Of a stretch of DNA of 64,000 nucleotides, positions 22,646 to 34,423 are shown in pieces. The notes beneath the pieces are model-generated. The model was given only the letters and a program-made list of their open reading frames with translations, was not told the DNA's origin and ran no database searches. Each line of letters starts with the position of its first letter. The stretch's first letter is position 1. Location: the NCBI GenBank assembly GCA_001464895.1, contig LNEE01000017.1, positions 186,001 through 250,000 on the forward strand, read 5' to 3'. A program made the position numbers and the translations under genes. The stretch is from Betaproteobacteria bacterium Ga0077532. Lineage in GTDB: Bacteria > Pseudomonadota > Gammaproteobacteria > Burkholderiales > Ga0077523.

Positions 22646-23575
22646 TCAGACGACCGCTTCCTCGCGCTTGCGCTCGGGCTTCACGAGATCCTCGCGCTTG
22701 ATGCCCATGTACATCACGAGCGGGCTCGCGACGAGCACCGACGAGTAGATGCCGAACAGGATCCCGATCGTGAGTGCGAGGGCGAAGTAGAAGAGCGTAT
22801 CGCCGCCGAAGAACAGGATGGACGTGACCATCAGCTGCGTGGAACCGTGGGTGATGATCGTCCGCGAGATCGTGCTGGTGATGGCGCTGTTGATGACTTC
22901 CGGCACGGTTGCCTTGCGCATCTTGCGGAAGTTCTCGCGGACCCGGTCGAACACGACGACCGATTCGTTCACGGAGTAGCCGAGCACGGCGAGCACCGCT
23001 GCCAGCACGGGCAGGGAGAACTCCCACTGGAACAGTGCGAAGAATCCGAGAATGATGACCACGTCGTGCAGGTTGGCGATGATCGCCGCCACACCGAATT
23101 TCCATTCGAAGCGCAGCCACAGGTACAGCACGATCCCGAGCGCCACGAGCGCGAGCGCGATCAGTCCGTTCTCCACCAGTTCGCGACCCACCTGAGAGCC
23201 CACGAAGTCCACCCGCCGCAGATCGACACCCGCATCGTCGGCCTTGAGAGCCGCAAGCACGGCATTGGAGATGTCTGCCCCTGACACCTTCGGTTTGCTG
23301 GGCAGCCGGATGAGCGCAGTCTGCGAGCTGCCGAACGTCTGCACCGTGGCCTCCGGGAACCCGGCCTTCTCGATGACGCTGCGCAACCGCTCGATGTCGA
23401 CAGACTGGCTGTAGCCGACCTCCATCACCGTGCCGCCGGTGAACTCGACGCCGAGGTGCAGCCCGCGCGTCAGCAGGAGGACGACGGCAACCACGAAGGT
23501 GACCAACGAGATGATGTTGAACAGCGGGGCATACCGCATGAACGGTATGTCTTTCCGGATACGGAAGAATTCCAT
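22646..23575 (-). CDS. secF: Protein translocase subunit SecF
   Basis: This 309-residue partner of SecD uses the proton gradient to help pull exported proteins across the inner membrane after SecA-driven entry. An N-terminal helix is followed by a periplasmic domain and five further helices. SecF family blocks include GVEFTGGTVMEV, LGYSVNESVVVFDRVREN and the TISRTIITHGSTQLMV stretch. Length and order agree with E. coli SecF (323). It lies 30 bp after secD. Confidence 0.96.
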   Translation of the reverse strand: MEFFRIRKDIPFMRYAPLFNIISLVTFVVAVVLLLTRGLHLGVEFTGGTVMEVGYSQSVDIERLRSVIEKAGFPEATVQTFGSSQTALIRLPSKPKVSGADISNAVLAALKADDAGVDLRRVDFVGSQVGRELVENGLIALALVALGIVLYLWLRFEWKFGVAAIIANLHDVVIILGFFALFQWEFSLPVLAAVLAVLGYSVNESVVVFDRVRENFRKMRKATVPEVINSAITSTISRTIITHGSTQLMVTSILFFGGDTLFYFALALTIGILFGIYSSVLVASPLVMYMGIKREDLVKPERKREEAVV

Positions 23576-23605
23576 GGCGGTTTCCTCGTTGGGGCTCGGT
23601 GGCGG

Positions 23606-25462
23606 TCAGGCCGCCGACGCCCGCTTGTGCCAGTCGGTGTTGCCGATCGAGACCTTCTCCAGCTTGCGTCGCCCGCCGTAGACCAGATTCACGATCGCGC
23701 GGGACACCAGCACGGCGCTGAACATGGAGGTCAGGATGCCGAGGCAGTGGACCACCGCGAAGCCGCGCACCGGCCCGCTGCCGAACATGAACAGTGCGAC
23801 ACCCGCGATGAGGGTCGTGATGTTCGAGTCGAGAATCGTGGCCCACGCCCGTTCGTAGCCAGCGGCGATGGCCGCCTGCGGCGTCGTCCCGCTGCGCAGC
23901 TCCTCGCGGATCCGCTCGTTGATCAGCACGTTCGCGTCGATGGCCATGCCGAGCGTCAGCGCGATGGCCGCGATGCCTGGCAGGGTGAGCGTCGCCTGCA
24001 GCATCGACAGCAGCGACACCAGCAGTACGAGGTTCACGGCGAGCGCAGTCACCGACACGATGCCGAACAGCATGTAGTAGATGATCATGAAGATGGCGAT
24101 CGCCCCGAAGCCGATCAGGGTCGACTTCCAACCCTTCTCGATGTTCTCGGCACCGAGGCTCGGGCCCACCGTGCGCTCCTCCACGAAGTCCATCGGCGCT
24201 GCGAGAGAGCCGGCGCGCAGCAGCAGCGCGAGCTTGGTGGTCTCCTCGGCGGAGAACATCCCCGTGATCTGGAATCGATTGGAGAACTCGCCCTGGATGC
24301 GCGCGACCGAGATGGGCTCGCCGACGTCGCGACCGTTCTTCCGCTCGAACAGGATGATCGCCATAAGCTTGCCGACGTTCTCGCGCGTGAGGTCCCGCAT
24401 GATCCGGCCGCCCGCGCCGTCGAGCGATACCGACACCGCCGGGCGCTGGTTCTGGTCGAACGTCGGTGCGGCGTCGGTGATCCGCTCGCCGGTCACGACC
24501 ACCTGGCGCTTCACGAACACCTTGCTCGACGTGCCGTCGCGACGGCGTTCCGTGAACTCCTCGGTGCCCGCGGCCGGGATGCCCGACTGCATGGCTTCCT
24601 CGTCGACCATCCGGATCTCGAGCGTCGCGGTGCGACCCAGGATGTCCTTGGCGCGGGTGGTGTCCTGCACGCCCGGAAGCTGGACCACGATGCGGTCGAC
24701 GCCGGCCTGCTGGACGATCGGTTCGGCGACGCCCAGCTCGTTCACGCGGTTGCGGAGCGTGGTGACGTTCTGCTGGACGGCGAAGTCCTGGATGCTCTTC
24801 TCCGTCTCCGGGCGAAGGGTCAGCACGAGGAAGAAGTCTGCGCCATCATCGCGCGTCTTCACGGTGACGCCCGGGATGTTCGCCTCGATTGCCGCTTTGC
24901 CCTTTTCGCGGGTCGCATCGTCGCGATAGCGAACCTGGACGGCACTGCCTTCGCGGGTCACACCCGCGTAGCGAATCTCCTTCTCGCGCATCAGCTGACG
25001 CACGTCACCCACGTACCGCTCGGCCGCCTTCGACAAGGCACCGTTCATGTCGACCTGCAGCAGGAAGTGCACGCCGCCACGGAGATCGAGGCCGAGGTAC
25101 ATCGGGAGGATGTTCAGAGACCGCATCCACGCCGGCGCATTCGACAGCAGATTGAGCGCGACCACGTAGTCTTCGCCGAGCGCCTTCTGGATGACGTCCT
25201 TCGCCTTCAGCTGCGTGTCGGTATCGGCGAACTTCATCTTCAGGCCGGTCGGATCGAGCAGTCCGCCGGTGGACGTCACGCCGTCCTGGGCAAGCGCCGC
25301 TTCCACCCTGGCCATCAACTCGGGGTCCACCTTGACGCCCGGCTGCAGCGGAGACACCTGCACCGCGGGTACCTCCCCGAAGATGTTGGGCGAGGCATAC
25401 AGGAATCCGATGGCCAGCACGATCGCGATGACCAGGTACTTCCAGAGGGGATATCGATTCAT
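23606..25462 (-). CDS. secD: Protein translocase subunit SecD
   Basis: This 618-residue protein has one N-terminal helix, the large periplasmic P1 domain (GLDLRGGVHFLLQV is the family hallmark), a second periplasmic section, and a C-terminal five-helix block with GMAIDANVLINERIREE and MFGSGPVRGFAV. It works with SecF and YajC on the Sec channel. I chose the ATG at 25462 (MNRYPLWKYLV), where the first helix starts; the frame is open eight codons further upstream. It is 46 bp from yajC and 30 bp from secF. Confidence 0.97.
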   Translation of the reverse strand: MNRYPLWKYLVIAIVLAIGFLYASPNIFGEVPAVQVSPLQPGVKVDPELMARVEAALAQDGVTSTGGLLDPTGLKMKFADTDTQLKAKDVIQKALGEDYVVALNLLSNAPAWMRSLNILPMYLGLDLRGGVHFLLQVDMNGALSKAAERYVGDVRQLMREKEIRYAGVTREGSAVQVRYRDDATREKGKAAIEANIPGVTVKTRDDGADFFLVLTLRPETEKSIQDFAVQQNVTTLRNRVNELGVAEPIVQQAGVDRIVVQLPGVQDTTRAKDILGRTATLEIRMVDEEAMQSGIPAAGTEEFTERRRDGTSSKVFVKRQVVVTGERITDAAPTFDQNQRPAVSVSLDGAGGRIMRDLTRENVGKLMAIILFERKNGRDVGEPISVARIQGEFSNRFQITGMFSAEETTKLALLLRAGSLAAPMDFVEERTVGPSLGAENIEKGWKSTLIGFGAIAIFMIIYYMLFGIVSVTALAVNLVLLVSLLSMLQATLTLPGIAAIALTLGMAIDANVLINERIREELRSGTTPQAAIAAGYERAWATILDSNITTLIAGVALFMFGSGPVRGFAVVHCLGILTSMFSAVLVSRAIVNLVYGGRRKLEKVSIGNTDWHKRASAA

Positions 25463-25508
25463 GGCGGGAGATCCTGCGGGCCGCACCAGCTGCCGGTGCG
25501 CGCCGCTC

Positions 25509-25838
25509 TCAGGTGGCGTTGCGGAGCGTGCCCTTGGGCAGCACGAGCTGGATGGACGGCTTCTGCACCTGCACTTCGACGTTCGAGGCGATCTCGATGG
25601 TCACGTAGTTCTCGGTCACCTTGGTGACCTTGCCGAGCATCCCGCCACCGGCCACCACCTCGTCGCCCTTCGCGAGCCCGGCGAGCAGGGCCTTGTGCTC
25701 CTTCGCGCGCTTCGCCTGTGGGCGGATCATGAAGAAATAGAGCACCACGAACATGAGGGCGATCGGCAGCATGCCGAGAAGATCCATACCGCCCGATGCG
25801 CCGCCAGCGGCCTGCGCCCACGCTTGGGAAATCAACAC
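25509..25838 (-). CDS. yajC: YajC, SecDF-associated membrane protein
   Basis: This 109-residue protein has one transmembrane helix (LLGMLPIALMFVVLYFFMI) followed by the family motif RPQAKRAKEH and a small cytoplasmic beta domain. It is the accessory subunit of SecDF. It begins with GTG, confirmed by the ribosome site GAGGAG a few bases upstream. It is 158 bp after tgt and 46 bp before secD. Confidence 0.95.
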   Translation of the reverse strand: MLISQAWAQAAGGASGGMDLLGMLPIALMFVVLYFFMIRPQAKRAKEHKALLAGLAKGDEVVAGGGMLGKVTKVTENYVTIEIASNVEVQVQKPSIQLVLPKGTLRNAT

Positions 25839-25996
25839 GATGTACTCCTCGATGGGATCCGGGGCCTGCCAGGGTGACGTCGGACTGACGTCAGGGCGGC
25901 AAGCGCGCTATGCACCCGCAGTACCTCGCCCAGCCCGGAAAAAGGCGCGCATTCTAGCACGCACCCCCTCGCGGACACCCCGGTCCGGAGGGCCTT

Positions 25997-28261
<2,265 letters not shown>

Positions 28262-28419
28262 CTACTGCGCCCGATCACTACGATTGCCTCCCCCGCAGAC
28301 GCTCCATCGATCTGCCTCGGACCGTACCTCACGCCTCTGCGCACCGGCAAACATGGGTTGCCTCACCCTGCTGTGGCCGCTAGTCTCGGTCGCTCGCATT
28401 CAAGAAGGCGCCGTCTCCC

Positions 28420-31400
28420 ATGCTCGAACAGCTCATCCGATCGGCCATCCGGCAACGCATGATCGTGTCGGTGCTGGGGGTCGTCCTCCTGTTCGCCGGG
28501 CTCTTCAGCCTCCAGGGCCTCGGGGTCGACGCCTTCCCCGACGTCACGAACGTGCAGGTCCAGATCGCCACGGAAGTGCCCGGCCGCCCGCCTCAGGAGG
28601 TGGAGCGCTTCGTGACCGTCCCCATCGAGATCGCGATGCGGGGCCTCCCCGGGCTCACCGAGATGCGGTCGCTCAACCGCAACGGCGTGTCGCTCGTCAC
28701 GCTCGTCTTCACCGACAACACCGATCTCTTCTTCGCGCGGCAGCTCGTGCTGGAACGCCTGATCGAGGTGACCGGCCGCATGCCGACCGGGATCGTGCCC
28801 GTGCTGGGCCCCATCACCACGGGCCTGGGCGAGGTCTACCAGTACACGCTGGAGCGACCCGACGACCCCAAGACGCCACTCAGCGTCGAGGAGCTGCGTC
28901 ACCGCCGGGACGTGCAGGACTGGGTCGTGCGCCCGATGCTGCGTTCCGTCGCGGGCGTCGCCGAGATCAACACCCAGGGCGGGTTCGTGAAGCAGTACCA
29001 GGTGATCCCCGACCCGGACAGCATGCGGCACCACGGCTTCACCCTCCGGGATCTCACCAATGCGGTCGTGGTGAACAACGCCAATTCGTCCGGCGGCGCC
29101 CTCTTCGCCGGCGGCGAGCAGTTCCTCGTCCGCGGCACCGGCCTCATCGAATCCCTCGACGACATCCGCCGCATCGTGCTGAAGGAGGTGAACGGCGTGC
29201 CGGTCCGCCTGGACGATGTCGCGGACGTGGTCGTGGGCGAGGAAGTGCGCGCGGGCGCCGCGGTCCGGAATGGCTACACGGAATCGGTGGCCGGCATCAT
29301 CCAGATGGTCCGTGGGGGAAATGCTCGCGAAGTTGTCACGCGCATCAAGGCCAAGGTCGAGGAGATGAACGCAAATCCGCAACTGATGGACGGGTTGCAG
29401 ATCGTGCCGTTCTACGACCGTACGGTGCTCGTCGACGCGGCGCTCTCGAACGTGGTCAAGGTGCTCGTCGAGGGCGTGATCCTCGTGGTCGTCGTGCTCT
29501 TCCTCTTCCTCGGCGACGTGCGGTCGTCCCTCATCGTCGTCAGCACGCTGGTCCTCACGCCCCTCGTCACGTTCCTCGTGATGGGCCGCATCGACCTCTC
29601 CGCGAACCTGATGTCGCTGGGCGGCCTCGCCATCGCCATCGGCCTCATGGTGGACGGCTCCGTCGTGGTGGTCGAGAACGCCTTCGCCCGTCTGGGCAGC
29701 CCGGGTGCCCGACCGGAGGACCGCGGCAACCTCGTCCGCCTGGCCACCAACGAGGTCGGCACGCCGGTCGTCTTCGGCGTGGGCATCATCATTCTCGTGT
29801 TCCTGCCGCTGCTGTCCCTCGAGGGGATGGAAGGCAAGCTCTTCGCGCCGCTCGCGCTCACCATCGCCATCGCGCTCACGATCTCGCTGGTGCTCTCGCT
29901 CACGCTCACACCGGCGCTGTGCTCCTATTTCCTGAAGGGCGGCGCGGAGCACGACACCTTCCTGCTGCGCCTCTTCAAGCGGCCCTACGTGCGCGCGCTC
30001 GACTACGCGTTGGTCAACGCGAAGAAGGTGACGCTCGGCGCGGTCATCGGCATGGCGGCTGCGGTGGCCTGCATCCCGCTGCTCGGCACGTCGTTCATCC
30101 CGGTCATGAAGGAAGGTCAGCTCACCCCCGTCATCGCCCGCGTCCCGAGCATCGCGATCGACGAGTCCATCCGGCTCGAGATGCAGGCGCTGAAGAGCAT
30201 CATGGAGATCCCCGGCATCACCGGCGTGGTGTCGCGGCTCGGCCGCGGCGAATCGCCGGCCGACGCCGGACAACCGCACGAGTCGGACCCGATCGTGACC
30301 CTCGCCCCGCGCGACGAATGGCCCGAGGGCTGGACCCAGGACACCTTCGCCGACGCCATCCGCGACCGGCTTCGCGAACTGCCGGGCATCGAGTTCTCGG
30401 TGAGCCAGCCCATCGCCGCGCGGGTCGACGAAATGGTGTCCGGTGTGCGATCGCAGGTGGCCGTCAAGGTGTTCGGCGACGACATCGAGATGCTCGGTAC
30501 GCTCGGGGAGTCCATCTCGCGCATCCTCCGATCGCTCGACGGCGCCGTGGACCTCCGGCGCGAGCGCGTGTCCGGCCAGAACTTCCTCACCGCGAAGATC
30601 CGGCGCGAGGAGATCGCGCGCTACGGCCTCAACGTGGAGGACGTGCACGACGTCATCGAGTCGGCCATCCGCGGCAGCAGCATCACGACCATCTTCGAGG
30701 GCGAGCGCCGGTACGACCTCGCGGTCCGCTTCCCGCTCGCCTACCGCGCCAGCGCCCGCGACGTCGGCGAGCTGGTGCTGAAGTCAGGCCGCGGTGCGGT
30801 CATCCGCCTGCGGGACGTCGCCGACATCCAGGTGCTCGACGGCCCGCCGCAGATCTCGCGCGAGGACGGCCGCCGGCGCCTCGTGATCGGCGTCAACGTC
30901 GAAGGGCGCGACCTCGGCGGATTCGTCGCCGAGGCCCAGGCCCGCATCGCGGCCGAGCTGCCGATGCCTGCCGGCTACTACCTCGAATGGGGTGGGCAGT
31001 TCGAGAACATGGAGCGCGCGATGAAGCGGCTCGCCGTGATCGTGCCACTCACCATCGCCGCCATCTTCTTCCTGCTCTTCGTGCTGTTCGGATCGGTCCG
31101 CTACGCCGCGCTCATCATCCTGGTCCTCCCGCTGGCGGCGATCGGCGGCGTGTTCGGGCTGCTCGTCTCGGGCGAATACCTGTCGGTGCCGGCGGCAGTG
31201 GGATTCATCAACCTGTGGGGCATCGCCGTACTGAACGGCGTGGTGCTGGTGAGCCGCATCCGCGAACTGCGGGTGCAGGGCCTCGCATCGATCGATGCGA
31301 TCCGCGAGGGCTGCCTCGCCCGTTTCCGCCCCGTGATGATGACTGCGACCGTGGCGCTGCTCGCCCTCATCCCGATGCTCTTCTCCACGGGCCCGGGGTC

Positions 31401-31533
31401 CGAGGTGACGCGCCCGCTCGCCGTGGTGGTGATCGGCGGTTTGATCAGCTCGACGGCGCTCACCCTCCTCGTCCTGCCGGTGGTCTACCGGTGGTTCGAA
31501 GGGCGCAGTGCCGATGCCGACGTTCTGGCGTGA
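28420..31533 (+). CDS. RND-family efflux pump, CusA/CzcA-like inner-membrane subunit
   Basis: This 1,037-residue protein has the RND layout: one N-terminal helix, a large periplasmic domain, six helices, a second periplasmic domain and five helices. GVDAFPDVTNVQVQI near the start and the fourth-helix stretch AIGLMVDGSVVVVEN place it in the heavy-metal efflux (HME) branch rather than with drug pumps. The fourth-helix acidic residues that carry protons are present. The HME subclass, and so the metal, is not clear. Such pumps normally need a periplasmic adaptor and an outer-membrane channel encoded alongside, but neither flanks this gene. It is divergent from queA, with 270 bp between. Confidence 0.9.
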   Translation: MLEQLIRSAIRQRMIVSVLGVVLLFAGLFSLQGLGVDAFPDVTNVQVQIATEVPGRPPQEVERFVTVPIEIAMRGLPGLTEMRSLNRNGVSLVTLVFTDNTDLFFARQLVLERLIEVTGRMPTGIVPVLGPITTGLGEVYQYTLERPDDPKTPLSVEELRHRRDVQDWVVRPMLRSVAGVAEINTQGGFVKQYQVIPDPDSMRHHGFTLRDLTNAVVVNNANSSGGALFAGGEQFLVRGTGLIESLDDIRRIVLKEVNGVPVRLDDVADVVVGEEVRAGAAVRNGYTESVAGIIQMVRGGNAREVVTRIKAKVEEMNANPQLMDGLQIVPFYDRTVLVDAALSNVVKVLVEGVILVVVVLFLFLGDVRSSLIVVSTLVLTPLVTFLVMGRIDLSANLMSLGGLAIAIGLMVDGSVVVVENAFARLGSPGARPEDRGNLVRLATNEVGTPVVFGVGIIILVFLPLLSLEGMEGKLFAPLALTIAIALTISLVLSLTLTPALCSYFLKGGAEHDTFLLRLFKRPYVRALDYALVNAKKVTLGAVIGMAAAVACIPLLGTSFIPVMKEGQLTPVIARVPSIAIDESIRLEMQALKSIMEIPGITGVVSRLGRGESPADAGQPHESDPIVTLAPRDEWPEGWTQDTFADAIRDRLRELPGIEFSVSQPIAARVDEMVSGVRSQVAVKVFGDDIEMLGTLGESISRILRSLDGAVDLRRERVSGQNFLTAKIRREEIARYGLNVEDVHDVIESAIRGSSITTIFEGERRYDLAVRFPLAYRASARDVGELVLKSGRGAVIRLRDVADIQVLDGPPQISREDGRRRLVIGVNVEGRDLGGFVAEAQARIAAELPMPAGYYLEWGGQFENMERAMKRLAVIVPLTIAAIFFLLFVLFGSVRYAALIILVLPLAAIGGVFGLLVSGEYLSVPAAVGFINLWGIAVLNGVVLVSRIRELRVQGLASIDAIREGCLARFRPVMMTATVALLALIPMLFSTGPGSEVTRPLAVVVIGGLISSTALTLLVLPVVYRWFEGRSADADVLA

Positions 31534-31907
31534 ACTGCATCCGTCGGTCGGACACCTTCGCCCAGGATGCGATACGCCCGCCCGGACGTCCGACCACGCC
31601 ACCAACGCGGACACTGAGCACCCGGCTCGGATCCGTTGACGGGCGCAAAGAGTCCGAGGTACCTTGATTCGGTAACGCGGGTATCGCAACGACACCCGTG
31701 GCGTCCGGCGCGTCGTCCGGCCCGTCGTCCGGCCCTTGTCCGACGGCACGCCCGATCGTCCTCGACAGCGTTGAAGTGCATGTCCTGCGCATTCGGACAT
31801 GTGGGTTGCAGGATTCGGAATCGGCCCGTTGGCACGCCGATTCAAGGCGGCGAATCCGCCGACCGCAAACCTCCTGAAGATCCACCACGCCCCGCATTTG
31901 ATTGCCC
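31534..31907. other. Intergenic region after the RND pump
   Basis: This 374-bp gap holds an 8-bp inverted repeat, GGTCGGAC at 31546-31553 and GTCCGACC at 31588-31595, with a long loop and no T tract. It also has a 12-bp tandem motif (CGTCGTCCGGCC, two exact copies plus degenerate flanks) at about 31702-31734. No gene or riboswitch is recognised. Confidence 0.55.
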
Positions 31908-32981
31908 ATGATCATCCCGACCGAACCGATCGGCAGTATCCCCCGTCCCCTCGATCTCATCGAGGCAATGCAGGAAGTCGCCGACGGGCGCATGACCGCG
32001 ACGCAGATCGAGCCCCTGTATGTCGACGCCATCCGCGACACGATCGCCCGTTTCGAGGCCACCGGCTCCCCCGTCATCTCCGACGGCGAACAGCGCAAGG
32101 TGCACAACTTCGCCACGTACTGCGTGCACGGCCTGCCGAACTTCGCACCCGATGGGTTCCACCTGCAGTTCACCGATCACGACCGCATCTGGCCGCGTCT
32201 CACCTCGGGCCCCTTCCGCTATCGGCAGCGTGCCGACACGTATCTGCGCGATGCCCTCGACCTCGCGCGACTCCCGGTGAAGCAGGCGGTGATCTCGCCC
32301 TCGGCCCTCAGCCTCATGTATCCCGCGGACGATCTTCCAGACTACCCGCGCGACCAGTTCATCACGGATCTCCTCCGCGAGCACGAGGACGAGGTGCGTG
32401 GCTGCCTGCGCCTCGGCGCGGACTCCGTGCAGGTCGATTTCACCGAGGGGCGCCTCGCCGTGAAGCTCGACCCCACGGGGCACCTGCTCAACTCGTTCAT
32501 CCACCTGAACAACCTGGCCCTCGGTCAGTTCTCCACCGAGGACCGCCGCCGCATCAGCGTCCACACGTGCCCCGGCGGCGACTGCGACACCACGCACAGT
32601 GCCGATGCCGACTACGCGGATCTCCTGCCCAGTCTTTTCGAGCTGAAGGCGGGCCGCTTCATGGTGGCGCTCGCCCGGGAACCCGATCGCATCCGCGTTC
32701 TGAAGATGATCCGGGACCACATCAAGGCGGATCAGCAGGTGTTCGTCGGCGTCATCGATCCGCTGGACCCGGTGATCGAGACGCCCGAGACCGTTCGCGA
32801 TCGTGTTCTGGAGGCTGCGGAGTTCATCCCGCTGCACCAGCTCGGCACCACCGACGATTGCGGCTTCTCCCCCTTCAGCGACGACACTTCCACGAGCCGT
32901 GACACTGCCTTCGCCAAGATCCGGTCGCGGGTCGAGGGCACGGCGCTGGCGGCCGCGGCCCTGGGCCGCAGCCGTGGGTGA
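31908..32981 (+). CDS. MetE-like cobalamin-independent methyltransferase, single domain
   Basis: This 357-residue protein matches the C-terminal catalytic half of cobalamin-independent methionine synthase (MetE, about 755 residues). The start region IGSIPRP, SDGEQRK, the zinc-binding H219-T-C221 and the late C318 (TTDDCGFSPF) correspond to the family's zinc and homocysteine site. It lacks the N-terminal folate-recruiting half. Such short 'core' proteins may methylate homocysteine from another donor, or may be related methyl or alkyl transferases. The ATG at 31908 is preferred over TTG at 31902. Its end overlaps the most upstream possible start of the histidine kinase. Confidence 0.82.
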   Translation: MIIPTEPIGSIPRPLDLIEAMQEVADGRMTATQIEPLYVDAIRDTIARFEATGSPVISDGEQRKVHNFATYCVHGLPNFAPDGFHLQFTDHDRIWPRLTSGPFRYRQRADTYLRDALDLARLPVKQAVISPSALSLMYPADDLPDYPRDQFITDLLREHEDEVRGCLRLGADSVQVDFTEGRLAVKLDPTGHLLNSFIHLNNLALGQFSTEDRRRISVHTCPGGDCDTTHSADADYADLLPSLFELKAGRFMVALAREPDRIRVLKMIRDHIKADQQVFVGVIDPLDPVIETPETVRDRVLEAAEFIPLHQLGTTDDCGFSPFSDDTSTSRDTAFAKIRSRVEGTALAAAALGRSRG

Positions 32982-34404
32982 AGGTCGCATCGTCGACGGG
33001 ACGTCCGCCCCGGACGATCCCAGGGTGACGTCCCCGAGACAGGACGACACCGCGCTGCGACGCGCTGCGCTGCAGACGGCGAACAGCGTCCTCGTGGCCC
33101 AGCGCCGTGCCGAGGCGGCACTGCTCGAGGCTAATCGATCCCTGCAAGAACAGCGGAACCAGCTCGCGCGATCGCTCTCGCTCCTCGACGCCACGCTCCA
33201 ATCCGCTGCCGACGGCGTCGTCGCAGTCGATCTGCACGGTGACGTGCTGTGCTTCAACGAACGGTTCACCAGCTTGTGGGCGCTGCCGTCCAACCTCCTG
33301 CAGCCCGGCATGCAAGAGGAACGGATCGAGGCGACGGCCGCGAGGGTGCAGGCGCCGACGGACTACATACGCCGCCTGCACGAGATCATGGCGAATCCCC
33401 ATCGGGAAGCGGTCGACGTGCTCGAACTGATGGACGGCCGCGTCCTGGAACGCCACGTGCGGCCGCAGCGCTTCGGGGACGACATCGTCGGCGTCGTCTT
33501 CAACTATCGCGACGTCACCGAACGGGAGCGATCCGCCACCGAGCTGCGGGACGCACTCTCGGACCTGATCCGCTCCGAGAGCGAACTGCGGTTGCATCGG
33601 GACCACCTCACCGAGATGGTTGCCGAGCGCACCGCCGAACTGGCGCAGGCACGCGAACTGGCCGAGCGCTCCAACGGCGCCAAGAGCGAGTTCCTCGCCA
33701 ACATGTCGCACGAGCTACGGACGCCGATGCACGCGATCCTCTCGTTCTCGCGCCTCGCCCTGGAACGCGCGGGGGCCGGAGATCTCCCCCTCGCGAAGGC
33801 GGAGCATTACTTCACGCGGATCCAGCAAAGCGGTGAGCGGCTTCTCGGATTGCTGAACGACCTGCTCGACCTCGCGAAGCTGGAATCGGGGAAGATGAAC
33901 TACACCTTCGCGCCCCACTGCCTGCACGAGATCGTCGATCAGGTCGTGGGGGAACTCGCGGCCTTCGCGGACGAGCGCCACGTCGCCCTGGTGATGCAAG
34001 CCACCGACCGAGTCGACACGACGCTCACGTGCGACCGCGACCGCATCGCGCAGGTCGTGCGAAACCTGCTCTCCAACGCGCTCAAGTTCAGCCCTGCCGA
34101 ACGCGAGGTGCGGATCTTCATCGAGACGCACGGAGCCGCCACGTCCGGCCTGGCCACGGACGCCGTGGGTTTCGCCGTGCTCGACGACGGCATCGGGATC
34201 CCACCGGACGAACTGGAATCGATCTTCGACAAGTTCGTCCAGAGCAGCAAGACCACGAGCGGTGCCGGCGGAACCGGCCTCGGATTGCCCATCTGCCGCG
34301 AGATCATCCAACAACATCGCGGCCGCATCTGGGCTCAGAACGAGCCTGCGGGTGGGACTCGGTTCACGGCACTCCTGCCGAGGCGGCGGGGCGCGGACGC
34401 CTGA
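32974..34404 (+). CDS. Soluble PAS-domain sensor histidine kinase
   Basis: This kinase of about 476 residues has no transmembrane segment. The order is an N-terminal coiled coil (about 35-70), a PAS domain (about 70-185, starting LLDATLQSAADGVVAVD), a second coiled coil, a HisKA domain with phospho-acceptor H246 in NMSHELRTPMHAIL, and an ATPase domain with N-box RNLLSNALKF, G1 DDGIGIPPDE and GGTGLGLPIC. It should phosphorylate a response regulator that is not encoded nearby, which makes it an orphan kinase. The start is uncertain: GTG at 32974 overlaps the MetE-like gene and GTG at 33025 is also in frame. Neither has a strong ribosome site. Confidence 0.88.
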   Translation: MGEGRIVDGTSAPDDPRVTSPRQDDTALRRAALQTANSVLVAQRRAEAALLEANRSLQEQRNQLARSLSLLDATLQSAADGVVAVDLHGDVLCFNERFTSLWALPSNLLQPGMQEERIEATAARVQAPTDYIRRLHEIMANPHREAVDVLELMDGRVLERHVRPQRFGDDIVGVVFNYRDVTERERSATELRDALSDLIRSESELRLHRDHLTEMVAERTAELAQARELAERSNGAKSEFLANMSHELRTPMHAILSFSRLALERAGAGDLPLAKAEHYFTRIQQSGERLLGLLNDLLDLAKLESGKMNYTFAPHCLHEIVDQVVGELAAFADERHVALVMQATDRVDTTLTCDRDRIAQVVRNLLSNALKFSPAEREVRIFIETHGAATSGLATDAVGFAVLDDGIGIPPDELESIFDKFVQSSKTTSGAGGTGLGLPICREIIQQHRGRIWAQNEPAGGTRFTALLPRRRGADA

Positions 34405-34423
34405 ACCGTTCGCGCGGCCCGGG

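Noticed and set aside
28284..31667. 1,127-codon frame overlapping the RND pump in another frame
   Set aside because: The Arg/Pro/His-rich product is a shadow of the pump gene, whose own translation matches RND proteins along its full length.
31534..31907. Cobalamin or SAM riboswitch before the MetE-like gene
   Set aside because: I could not find the conserved boxes of either class; only a long-loop inverted repeat and a short GC-rich tandem motif are present.
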